This document shows, one piece after another, positions 47,401 through 58,746 of a DNA stretch of 64,000 nucleotides. The DNA is from Mercenaria mercenaria (Eukaryota > Mollusca > Bivalvia > Venerida > Veneridae): NCBI RefSeq assembly GCF_021730395.1, contig NC_069378.1, forward strand, positions 44,529,001-44,593,000. Direction: 5' to 3'. The notes beneath the pieces were generated by a model. That model was given only the letters and a program-made list of their open reading frames with translations. It did not search any database and was not told the DNA's origin. The position numbers were made by a program, and so were the translations under genes. Each line of letters starts with the position of its first letter. Position 1 is the stretch's first letter.

Positions 47401-49839
47401 ACCAACGGTAAAAACATTAGGCTTGAGTTGGAAATCAAACACCGATGAATTCATCTATACCCATTCTGAAATCAAACTTAACATGAAAATTACCAAACGA
47501 AATGTGTTAAGAACAATCGCGTCACTTTATGATCCAATGGGTTTTTAGCGCCATTTATAATAAGAGCTAAAATGATTATGCAGAAGATTTGGCTTACAGG
47601 ACTTGACTGGGATGATGAACTGCCTGAAAGTTTAGCTTGTGAGATAAGACAGTGGTACATTGAACTCAGTGACTTAAATAAAATAAAGGTGCAAAGGTGT
47701 ATTCAGATAGAACAGGAAGGCGAGTTACATGTATTTGTTGATGCTTCAAGTGATGCTTATGGAACAGTTGTATATAGTGTAAAACCGCAATTAAGTTGGT
47801 CAAACATTGTTGCAGCAAAAGGAAAAGTCGCACCTTTAAAATCACAAAGCATTCCAAGAATGGAATTATTAGCCGCAGTGTTAGGGTTGACCTTGACTTT
47901 GATAATCTGTTCAGCATTGAAAATAGACATTAGTCATTGTACGTTTTGGTCTGACAGTATGAATGTCCTTTATTGGATTCATAGCCAAAGTAGGAAATAC
48001 AAGACTTTCGTTGCAAATCGAATAGGATTTATTCATGAACATACCTCACCTAGTCAATGGAGATACGTTCCAACGAAAGAGAATCCGGCGGATATGACGT
48101 CACGAGGCATACCTGTAAATGATCTTGCAGAAAGTGTTCAGTGGTGGCATGGACCAAAGTTTCTTGAATACGGCCCAGAATTTTGGCCTGAAAACAAGTT
48201 TCAGTTGCATGAAGCAGGTAAAATAGAAATGAAACGGAATTCCATGAACAGCAGCTTTATCGATGTAAATACTGATAGTGACTTCAGACTTGATCCGGCG
48301 CAATACTCCGACTGGAATCACTTACTACGTATATCGGCTTGGGTACATCGTTTCATAGATAACTGTCAAGTCGCTAAACACGAACGAAGATTATCTCCTG
48401 AGCTAAGTATTCATGAACTTCAACAAGCAGAATTTCAGATTATTCGAACAGCACAAGCAGAATGTTTTAGTGTTGAATATCCATGCCTTTTGAAAGGATA
48501 AAATGTATCTGTAACTAGTAAACTTGCACCATTGAATCCGAAACTGGATTCTGAAGGCGTCATGAGAAGTGACAGTAGACTAAAATTTGCAAAATTCATC
48601 CCATATGAAGTCAGATTCCCAATTATTCTTCCAAGAGAGCATTCGGTGACAAAGTTAATCATAAAAAATTGTCATGAGAAAGTGAACCATGGGGGAACAA
48701 ACTTGACATTGGCTGAAATTTCGAGTAGATATTGGATCATAGCAGCCAGAGAAGAGATACGCGAATGGGAAAAAAGGTGTGCTAAATGTAGACGTCAAAA
48801 AGTGCAAACTTCAAAACAGAAAATGGGTCCATTACCTGTTGAGCGATTTGGACACTCGATGCGAGCGTTTACCAACACGGCAGTGGACTATGCGGGGCCA
48901 TTTATTACAAAGCAAGGGCGTGGTAAAACAAGACTAAAGCGTTATCTTTGTGTATTCACTTGCTTGACAGTAAGAGCTGTTCATCTAGAAATTGCGTACA
49001 GTTTAGACACTAATTCCTTTTTGAATGCCTTAAACAGATTTGTAAGTCGTAGAGGCACACCCAATCTCATTCTGTCAGATAACGGGACAAATTTTGTTGG
49101 TTGTGTGAATGAACTTAAAGATCATTACCAGAACCTTGACCAAAGTGCAATAGTTAAAGATGCTTCAAACCGGAAAATTGAATGGAAGTTTATTCCGCCA
49201 AATGCCCCACACTTTGGTGGATGTCATGAATCCATGGTGAAATCTGCAAAGAAAGCTTTATATGCTTTATTAGGCAACGCGGACATCACAGATGAAGAAT
49301 TGCATACTGCAGTAGTTGGAGCAGAGAATTTGATCAATAGTCGACCCTTGACGTATCAGTCATCAAATCCCAGTGATGATATAGTTCTAACACCTAATCA
49401 TTTCCTGATTGGTCAACTTGGCGGACGATTCGCTCCAGATATTGTTAATACGGACTGTTACGATACAAAAAAGCGTTGGCGCTACGTTCAAGAACTGTTA
49501 CGTCACTTCTGGAAACGTTGGATTAGGGAATATCTACCAACTCTCGGAACTCGATCAAAATGGTTCAAAGATTCTCGTGACTTCAAAGTCAATGATGTTG
49601 TTCTTATAGTGGATCCAAATACTTCGCGAGGATGTTGGTCTCTTGGTAGAATAACAAATTTACACAGTGGACCAGATGGACATGTTCGGGTGGTAGACAT
49701 TCAAGTTGGGATAAGCATATTTCGGCGTCCTATAACGCGTCTGAGTCTAGTTGTTGAAGCGGCTGAAAATTGATTAATTAAAATGTCAAACTAGAAAACA
49801 CTCGTAAAATAAAAAAAGTGCAAGTTCTTTAAATCAGAA

Positions 49840-49965
49840 AGGCATAGTGTTTTAAGGGGCATAATAATCCCCAGTGCCTTCTATACAAGTCATGCAGTTT
49901 TTTTTTTTTTTCGGAAAGGCATTGTGTTTAAGGGGCATAATAATCCCCAAGTGCCTTATTATGTG
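49840..49965. repeat. short tandem duplication in the 3' part of the BEL/Pao element
   Basis: GGGGCATAATAATCCCC with flanking AAGGCAT and GTGCCTT occurs twice, about 65 bases apart, each copy able to form a small hairpin. Non-coding. Confidence 0.6.
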
Positions 49966-50927
49966 AATTCCAGGCTCCTCATGCTGTTTTGCATTTTGAA
50001 TTAAAGTTTTAGAAATGCAAAAAAAAGCTGAATTACAGAGACAGAATAAAACAGAAAGACAAGCACTTTTAATACTGTAAAATACTTGAGATAGAGTAGT
50101 CTTATTTTTTGAGATTGAAGTGAAACTGAAAATGTTTGCAGTATTTGCAGTATATTTTCTTTTGTTGATGATAGTGCACACTAATATAAAATTAGTGATT
50201 TAAGACGTAATATGTTGCATTGTATTTAAATACATTTTTTACCTTTAAAGATGCAGATTTGCGATAGAGTAATCTGTGGACCACATGTATATACATGTAT
50301 ATTGTAAATTTTGTAATACTACAACACTAGCATGAAACTTGACTGAATACATTGTTGTAGTTTTTTCAAGATTTGATATATGACAAAACATGGTCATCTA
50401 CAGTACATGTACTCTTTGCTATCTAACTAAATGTTAAGTGGGAATATTATTTTAAAAACTGCATTTTTCCTAGATTTAGTAAAGAGTTTGTTTTGTTTTT
50501 TGTACTTTTGTAGGAATTTACAAAGGGAAGTAACTGTTGTTCTAGATTTAGTAGTAATGAGGAACTGGTTGTTCCCCTTGCATAATTTGAATTGAAGGCT
50601 GTCTACCAACAGTTGAGTTAGTTTACATGTACCAATTTGGATAGCAAATATTGCTAAAATACATGAGATTAAGTAATCTTTGTATTGATATTAATGATGT
50701 TTATCACAGAATATATTTTTTCAAGGGAAAACTTACAATTAGAACTTTGCTATTCGATATAAACTTGAAGCTACCAAAATGCTTTAATTTCTAGTTAAGT
50801 TCAAATAGTTTGTGGAAGAAAAAAGTATCGAATACATTAATTACATATCAAGTACATTTTGAGTACCAATAGCTATAGATTGTTACGTTATTGTATTGTT
50901 CGGTTTAACCTCTCAATGTGAGGGGGG

Positions 50928-51115
50928 TATGGACAGAAGAGTGTGAAACAGGAGAAAAATATCGATAGTGGTAACACACCTAGTAGTAAAAAATAGATAT
51001 AGTGGTTTTAGACCTATAGTAAAAACGTGTTTATTTCGTTATAGAAAAATAAATAGATTATCGATCATTCGTTGGTTTCTTCGTTATTTAATGTCGTGGA
51101 ACTTTCTGACCAACA
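50928..51115 (+). repeat. 3' LTR of the BEL/Pao element
   Basis: Matches the 5' LTR with about three differences. It contains an AATAAATAGA stretch that may be its poly(A) signal. Confidence 0.75.
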
Positions 51116-51120
51116 CATAT

Positions 51121-52740
51121 ATTGCCTCTTTACTGTGGTGTTTAGGCCTAGACCTCAACATAGAACAATCATCAGTTTAGTTTTCACAAAATGTAGAACA
51201 TGAAGTAATGAATGCGTGTGACATTTAGTATGTGTCTAAAAGAAATCATCATCAATGCACAGAGAAAGATGAAACAAATAAAGAAATGATAATATATAAA
51301 AGATAAAAGATAAATAATAACAAAACTAATAAAATTAACTGGAAAACAAATAACTTCCTCATCGCTAGTGGCGTGCGCGTCGCAAGGAGGACATGCAGTA
51401 GATTGTCCGGTGTGTTGCTAGTATTTTACTGCACACATTTTCCAATCTACTGCAAAAAACAACCAGAATAAGTCAAGTTCATTGAAAATTCAACCCAACG
51501 AATAATAATGACTTCACAGTATTTGATTCTCTCACTACTATACATGTATGCATAACACACCTATTTCCACGCTTTGAAAACATTTGTATGTTATTTAAGT
51601 TACAAACAGATCGTCGCGTGAGTGGAACGATGCTCTATCTACCATTTTTTAAACGTGGCGAAAATCGCTTCCAAAGCTTAACTCTTGTCTATTTTCTTTA
51701 TTTCTGGGCGAAAATGGTGATAAATATATCTGCTTGTTCCTTGCGCTTAGTTCTTTCAGACTGTAAATGCTTTTAAATACATTTCGTTTTTACTTTTCTG
51801 CATTTATACATTTTTCACTTTGGAGATAGAGCAAATTTGGCAAAAATAGAAAAAAATGTTAAAGGTGTATTGCTCTATCGGGAGATAGAGCACTGTGAAT
51901 TTACAAAATTGGACATAGAGCCAGATAATATTTATTACAATTGTATATTGAAAATAGTGCGAGAGCTCTTAAACAGTAATGACAGTCACTGTACTCATTT
52001 TAAAATTAAAGGAGGATTGGATTTGGTTTTAGTATTATCAAACTGACACGATATCATAGGCCATATTGCAACTTTCAAGATTTTCTTTGAGGAGGAGGAC
52101 TCTAGTTGGCACTCGCAGATACCTGGGTATATGACTTTCTTCGTGTCAACTGGATGGCCTCCCCTCATGAAAAAGCGAGATTTCAAACAGTGGTGAGGGG
52201 CAGGTGTTCAAAGTCAGAAGATTTGGACTGATTTGCAAATGGTTTTACCATGCTGTCCGTACTGTTCAGGGTTAACTGAACTGCTACGCTATTGACGTAA
52301 TCGGCTATTAAACTAGGCACATTGGTCCTACTTATTTGCAGATGGGTATTTGTAAACCATATCGTAGTATTATATTAAACAGAAAGATTTTGAAGTTTAA
52401 TTACTCAGTAACCGCAATCATTATTGTCAGCAATGAACAAAGATCTAAAATCTTTTTTAGTCGTAACTATTCTATTTGCCAATTACAACTTGCTTTTCAT
52501 TACGCTGAGTAAGATTTTCCGTGTTTTGTTATCAGTTGGCATTAAGGTTGATATAATACTAAGCATTATAACAATACCTAATGACATTGTCTTTGCATCT
52601 AAATATTCTCAGTTATAACTGTATTCTTTCACAAAACGACAGTTTTTATATTATGTTCAAATTTTGCATGTAACTGTACTTGTCAGTCATACCAGTTCTC
52701 TTTTACACAACACAATCAATGTTATATTCATGTCTCTTTT
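51121..52740. other. intergenic with GGAGATAGAGCA words
   Basis: No gene recognised. A short inverted pair (GCAGTAGATTG / CAATCTACTGC) lies at 51.39 and 51.45 kb. GGAGATAGAGCA-type words occur at 51.82-51.93 kb and recur at 55.13-55.45 kb. Confidence 0.45.
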
Positions 52741-54066
52741 TTAGCTATTAAAATAGGTTGATTGTACGGCGTCCATCGTCCGTCTTCCTGCGTCAACATT
52801 GTACTTAATTTTTTTCTCCTCTGAAACTACTGGTCAGTAGAATTTTTGGAAAGATTTGATCAAATGATTGATCTTGGCCCCTTTAAGGGCAGCTACTGCC
52901 AGCTAGAGCAAAAAAAAAAAATAGGAAAAACATTTAAGGAACTTCCCATGAACCGCTTGATAGATCTTTATCAAACATAGTCTGTAGCATCATTATAACA
53001 TCCTCTCCCAAACTGGTTCAGATGGGGACGATTGGCCCTTTTTAGGGGTTACCATAGCTAAAATTGGAAATTCCCTTAAGTGATGTTATCTCATGAACCA
53101 CACAATGGATCTTCTTCAAACTTGATTTGTAGCATTATTATAAGAATCTTCGCCAAAATTGTTCTGTTAGGGGCACTTGGTCTGTTAGAGTTCAAAACAG
53201 AAATACCTTTAAACGACTACTCATGAACCATTTGATGGATATTCACCAAACTTGGTCTAGAGACCAGTATAAGGTCCTTTCTCAAATTTGTATGATTAAG
53301 GGCACTTTGCCCCTCTTAGTGGCAACTAGAGCTACAAATATAAATATTTTCTGGTCATGAATCGCTGGATGGATCTTCATCAGAGATGGCCGGTGGCATC
53401 ATTAGAGGGCTCTCTCTCAATTGTATTCAAACGGAGACTGTTTGCTCATTCTAGGGCTAAAATCAAAAATATTTTTAATGACTACTTCTAATGAACCACT
53501 CAATTGACTGTCATCATTCTCGGTCCGTAGCATCATTATATTGCCCCCTTCAGTTAATTGTGGGTTGGGGTGGGGGAACGCATGGCCCTCTAAGGGACCA
53601 CTAGACCTAAAGCTACAAATGCCTTTAAATGACTACTTTTCAACCGCTTGATGGATCTTCATCAAACTTTTATTAGGTCCTTTAACTAATTTATTCAATT
53701 AGTGTGGCCTCTTTTAGGGGCTGCTAGAGTTGCAAAATAGAGATACCTTTTACTAAATTCCTCTCTAACTCCTGAATGGGTCTTCATAAAACCTTGTCCA
53801 GAGCATCATTATAAAGTCTTTTACCATGTTATGTCTTATATAAAATCTATTCAAATAGGGACACTTTGGCCCTTTTAGGGACCACTAGAGTTGAAAAAGA
53901 AATAACTTTAGATTATTTCTTTCGATGGTTATGCTTTGGTGCGTGACAGCAAAATGATAATAAAAAATAATGAACAGGTTAAAGGATTTTCACCAAACCT
54001 AGTTAGAAGCAAAGTCAGATGGTTAAGGTTCAGTTGAAGGACTTAGGCCCATTTAGGCCTCTTGTT
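52741..54066 (+). mobile_element. pearl/Helentron-like non-autonomous element 2, diverged
   Basis: Starts TTAGCTATTAAAATAGG ... CGTCCATCGTCCGTC and ends TTAGGCCCATTTAGGCCTCTTGTT-like. The core has at least seven diverged units of about 130-150 bp (CATGAACCGCTTGATGGAT, GTAGCATCATTATAA, CACTTGGCCC). The terminal hairpin is weaker than in elements 1 and 3, so it is older. Confidence 0.55.
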
Positions 54067-56345
54067 AACTTTTCACACAATTAAATTAAGGCTCAAAGAT
54101 ATTACATCGCAAATAATATGTCCCGGTCATACCTTTCATACTAATCTTATTGTATATATTCCATTTAGTTTCTGCATGTTGTTCTCAAATCTGGTGGCAT
54201 ACATTTCAACTTAATGCGGAGTATCATAACAAGAATTCATAGAATTTATTTTGCAACTAAACATTTGCAGTCACAGCACACATGTTTCATATTTGGTAGA
54301 GTTACATCATGTGATACTTTAATAGTTTTGTGGCATTGATTTTGATTTACACCAACCATTTGTAATAACTGACTACTAACAATTCTAAGAAACATATATA
54401 TCTATTCTCTCTAACAAACGCAATCGTTTTTTTTTATATTCCTTACAGTTTCTCTTCATGTACGTACTTTCATTTAGTGAATTGAATTTCAGCATTGCAT
54501 TCCTTGTTTGATATTTGACATTGTTTTTTAAGTATTTAATTTTCAATTTTCTCTGTTGTCAAGGGTTGCAAGTTGAACGATAGGATTTTTGCGTCTGGAA
54601 GTAGGGATATTGTACTGCCAGTTCTTGTTGTCTTACGAATACTAAATTCAGCAAAATTTGCATAGTTAAAAAAGTGATCAACAAAAAAAAAAATAGTTAG
54701 CCCCTTACTGTAACTTTGTAACGTAACATATGTTCTGTTTTTGATTTTATTTCTACTGCTCTTAATAGACAATAACTTACTATCACAAATTTGCTTCTCG
54801 GAAACATGTTTGCAAATACTGTTGTTATATTCAGTGGTATTTCTTAAGATACAGCTTCAGAATGACGAAAATAGTTTCTGTCCGAAATACACATCAATAA
54901 GGTCTGTTGCAAATCTTGCATGTATTGTCTACCTACAGCTTAATTGACAATGATATGTGTTTGTATTAGCAATAAAATGATAAAATGACCTGTATAAGCA
55001 ATCTCACCTATGGCTAGCCAATGCATGTCGTGTAGATAGGCATTCTAAGTATATTTCAAACATGCTACAACTATGCCTATCCGCCATATTTTGTTGTGAT
55101 CACATGCATGTAACTGTGCTTTCTATTGGTTAAAATGGAGTTAGAGCAATTCTGGATTAAGTTAAATGGAGATAGAGCATTCCTTTACAAAGTCTAATGA
55201 TGATCACATGATATTAGTTTATGTGTATGATTGGTCAGAATAATTTTAAACATTACAGTGCTTTAAGTCCTGGAGATAGAGTACTTTAATCGTTACTGTT
55301 ACATTCAAACAGAGGACATGGAGCAAAGTATTACGCAGGATCTTTCTCTATGACGTCAAATGTTACGTTTTCTTGCTCCAGAACGATAGAGCTCGGCGAG
55401 ACAAACAAAATGATGTAAAAATCTCATTTTTTCAAAAAATGGAGATAGAGCACTATAAGAATCAGGCGACGAGATGTAAAAATATGTGACTATCAAATTA
55501 TATAAAATGACTATAAAAAGTATTGGTTAGTTTACTTTTGGGAACACCCTGTAGTTATATTTTTTGCTTTAAAGCTTTAAAGTACTGTTCCCACCCCCCC
55601 CCCCACCTTGCATCAACACAATAGTTACAGAAACTGTGTATAATAAATATCTACATATGCTGGCAAAATATGGTTTTGATGCATGGGGGGGGGGGGGGGA
55701 AGGGGGGGGGGGGGGGGGGGGGGGGGGCAATGTTGTATAAAGAAAAATAGCTTTAATATCTATATAGGAGGGTACGTAATTCTATTTAGAGCAAAAATCA
55801 CCGTTCAACGAAACAAACATTGAAAATTTGACTTTACGAAATAGTCTCAAGTATGTACTCTGACGGTATTTGTAATTAAATATTTATTTCTGAGTGGTTT
55901 ATTTTTCACTCCAGGAGTAGGCAAATTCATATAGATAGTGTCCGAAGTCCTTTGCCAATCATGCCTATATCTTAAATTTTTGCATGTTCTTGGTGCTTTC
56001 GCTTGCTCAGAGCCTGAGGTCAGACCGCCCTGATCTGTACTAACAGTGGATATATTTGTTGATTGTATATGTGCAATAATGTTTGTAAGCATGGAACGGA
56101 ACAAAGCACAATGACAGCAGACTCGATTTGTATGACCCTGTTCGTTACAAGTGACGAAATGTCTCAAGCACATTAAAACACATTTTACCTTGTTTATCAT
56201 GCAAATATTGTTTTTATAAAATTAGTAAAACTAAAACCATAATATATTAACAACAACATGGAAGTGAATCTGTATATAGACATGCATAACTAATATGCCG
56301 CACATGATACTATGTCTAAGGTAATACTTAATGCATCTATACATA
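54067..56345. other. intergenic, no gene seen
   Basis: Contains a second cluster of GGAGATAGAGCA words (55.13-55.45 kb) and C and G homopolymers (55.59 and 55.69 kb). A fragment at 56.0-56.14 kb is related to the 24.3-kb repeat (GCAGACTCGATTTG). No supported coding region. Confidence 0.45.
55685..55727 (+). repeat. poly-G tract
   Basis: Fifteen G, two A, then about 26 G. A C tract of about eleven lies at 55594. Such length is prone to replication slippage and to assembly error. Confidence 0.85.
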
Positions 56346-58305
56346 TTAAAGGGACTCGTCTCCAGATCTTTCGACAACATAACATATATTTTTTTTTAGA
56401 ATTCTGGAAATAAATGCTATATTTCTTAAGATGTTACGGAAACACATGAGAACTTGCTGTTTTTACTACTTTTTTGTACGATGAAAATCGTAAAGCGTTT
56501 TCCAGGTAAAATGTCTCAGTTGTAAATTTCGATATTTGGAAGTCAAAATTCTATAGCTCTAATTCTATAGCTCTTTTGGTTACGAGGACGGGAAAATGAC
56601 TTTATTGCCGCGGCGGTCCGGGTTCGATTCTCGACGCGGTCATCATTTTTCCTTGATTTGGATTTTTTAGCTCACCTGTCACATAGTGACAAGGAGAGCT
56701 TTTGTGATCGCCCTTCGTCAGTCGTCCGTCGTCAGTCCGTGCGTCCGTCAACAATTTCTTGTCTGCACGATAGTGGTTTCATTTATGATTTTATTTTAAC
56801 CAAACTTACACACAACTTGTATCACCATAAGATCTCGGTTCCTTTCTTGAACTGGCCAGATCCCCTTATGGGTTCCAGAGTAATGGCCCCTGAAAGGGCC
56901 AAAATCAGCTATTTTGACCTTGTCTGCACAATAGCAGCTTTATTTATGATTTGATTTTTATAAAACTGGCACACGACTTGTACCACCATAAGATCTTGGT
57001 TCTTTTCTTGAACTGGCCAGATCCCTTTATGGGTTCTAGAGTTATGGCCCCTGAAAGGGCCAGAATTAGCTATTTTGACCTTGTTTGCACAATAGCAGCT
57101 TCATTTATGATTTGATTTTAACCAAACTTGCACACAACTTGTATCACTACTAGATCTTGGTTCCTTTTTTGAACTGGCTAGATTCCTTTATGGGTTCCAG
57201 ATTTATGGCCCCTGAAAAGGCCAGAATTAGCTATTTTGACCTTGTCTGCACAATAGCAGCTTCATTTTTGATTTGAATTTAATCAAACTTGCACAGAACT
57301 TGTATTACCATAAGATCTCAGTTCCTTTGTTGAACTGGCCAGATCCCATAATGGCTTCCAGAGTTATGGCCCCTGAAAGGGCCAAAATTAGCTATTTTGA
57401 CCTTGTCTGCACAATAGCAACTTCATTTATGATTTGATTTTAACCAAACTTGCACACAACTTGTATCACCACAAGATCTTGGTTCTTTTCTTGAACTGGC
57501 CAGATGCCATCATGGGTTCTAGAGTTATGGCCCCTTAAATGTCCAAAATTGGCTGTTTTGGCTTTTGCAGCCATATAGAGACTTCTTTTATGGTTTTATT
57601 TGATACAAACTTCCAAAATATCTTCAGCAACAATAAATCTTGGATTCCATGACAAATCAGATCCGATCGTAGATTCCAGAGTTATTTTATATCTGATTAC
57701 CTCCCTTGATTGTAGTCAAAATGGATTTATATCAGTAAGTACTTATAGGACTTATTTGAAATTTCATTATTGTCATTAGTTGGACTGTGACAATCAGGGT
57801 AGGTAACTATGGACTGATTTTATGTCAAATTACCTCCCTTTATTTCAAATTAAAATGGGTATATCTCCGTAACTAATGAAGATACTGATCTGAACTTTCA
57901 TTTATGTCAACAGATTTATTTGGCAGATCCTTCTTTTGTTCACTTACAATAATTTTCTTTTTAATTACTTCCCTTTTACGTCAATATATAAATAGCCATT
58001 TTTAGTAACTTTTTTATTATTGGCCGTAGGGAAAAACCGAGACCAATTTTCTATGGTACAACATGGATGGTACCTCCAATATTTAGGTGTATTTTGACAT
58101 ATCTGTACCTTGTAAGAATTTTTTTTTCTTTTTGGTTAAATTTCTTTCCTTTGTTGTTCCTGTCCTTTGGACTTAGATATTTTTTCTGAGGCCCTTCTTG
58201 TCCTCAAGTGCAATGATAACAGGTGAGCGATATAGGGCCATCATGGCCCTCTTGTTAAAATATTTTAGAAACAAACACTCATATTCTAATGTTTATAATA
58301 TGTCC
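56346..58305 (+). mobile_element. TTAA-bounded MITE copy 2, interrupted by a pearl-like element
   Basis: Left end TTAAAGGGACTCGTCTCCAG. The body to 56677 matches the minus strand of 13900-14370 (TTCTTAAGATGTTACGG, CATGAGAACTTGCTGTTTTT) and holds a tRNA-like part (TAGCTCTTTTGGTTACGAGG ... GGGTTCGATTCTCGACGCGG). It stops at GATTTGGATTTTTT and resumes at 58257 with AAAATATTTTAGAAACAA. It fades near 58305 where a SINE begins. Confidence 0.6.
56678..58256 (+). mobile_element. pearl/Helentron-like element 3 with five 161-bp core units
   Basis: Left end TAGCTCACCTGTCACATAG plus its complement forms a hairpin; the right end AGGGCCATCATGGCCCT forms a hairpin before CTTGTT. The core repeats at exactly 161 bp: the word TTGAACTGG begins at 56847, 57008, 57169, 57330 and 57491. 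The 160-bp class core is what is described for pearl elements and the BIV160 satellite family of bivalves (family knowledge). The element sits inside a MITE. Confidence 0.75.
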
Positions 58306-58512
58306 AAACTCCTCACTGATGCAGGTTCGAGCCTCGCTCGGGGCTTTGAATTGTTCATGTGAGGAAGCCATCCAGCTGGCTTATCGGAGGTCGGTGGTTC
58401 TACCCAGGTGCCCGCTCCTAATAAATTTATGCACGGAGGGTCACCCGGGTTCTTCCTCCACCTTTAAAGCTGGAAAGTCGCCACATGACCTATAACTGTG
58501 TCGGTGCGACGT
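58306..58512 (+). mobile_element. RUDI/V-SINE-like copy
   Basis: GGTTCGAGCCTCGCTCG (B box), then GTGAGGAAGCCATCCAGC, GGTCGGTGGTTCTACCC, GGTGCCCGC, TTCTTCCTCCACC, AAAGTCGCCACATGACC and GGTGCGACGTTA. This is the best kept of the RUDI-type copies; the tRNA head is shortened at its 5' side. Confidence 0.75.
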
Positions 58513-58654
58513 TACACCCTCCACCCCTCGCCCCCACCCCACAAAAAATAATCCTAAACCGTTGACATTATATACGTAAGCTAAAATAACACAAACGTCA
58601 TAACTACACAGATAAGCTTGATATCCAATTATATATTTTTGTCTTTCTGAACAG

Positions 58655-58660
58655 TTTAAT
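58655..58660 (-). other. poly(A) signal (ATTAAA) of the SLC23-type gene
   Basis: The common variant ATTAAA on the minus strand, about 87 bases past the stop. Confidence 0.45.
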
Positions 58661-58746
58661 AAAATGACAAAAGCAATGGCACCTCTAAATAGGAGTGTGA
58701 TTGAGGATTTGATCTAAATGTCCTTTTATAGAGACTACACAATTGC

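Larger units (their letters stand above)
44262..51120 (+). mobile_element. BEL/Pao LTR retrotransposon, fossil copy
   Basis: A fossil element of the BEL/Pao family with short matching LTRs, a leader with a primer-site-like TGGTAGCAGAGCGAGG, and collinear parts. Gag occupies about 44.6-45.9 kb, with a Cys-rich knuckle region (CFRCLGNNHTGSNC). Aspartic protease (LLDDGSTKTYL) is at about 45.9-46.3 kb, reverse transcriptase at about 46.4-47.6 kb, RNase H at about 47.6-48.2 kb, and integrase (HFGGCHESMVKSAKKALY) at about 48.5-49.8 kb. About 1.1 kb without coding separates integrase from the 3' LTR. The coding part is broken in about four places. The LTRs differ at only about three sites in some 185 bases, so the insertion looks young. 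No envelope gene is seen. Confidence 0.88.

Noticed and set aside
56658-56954. 98-codon frame starting in the MITE
   Set aside because: Runs across the junction into the pearl-like element; a chance frame.
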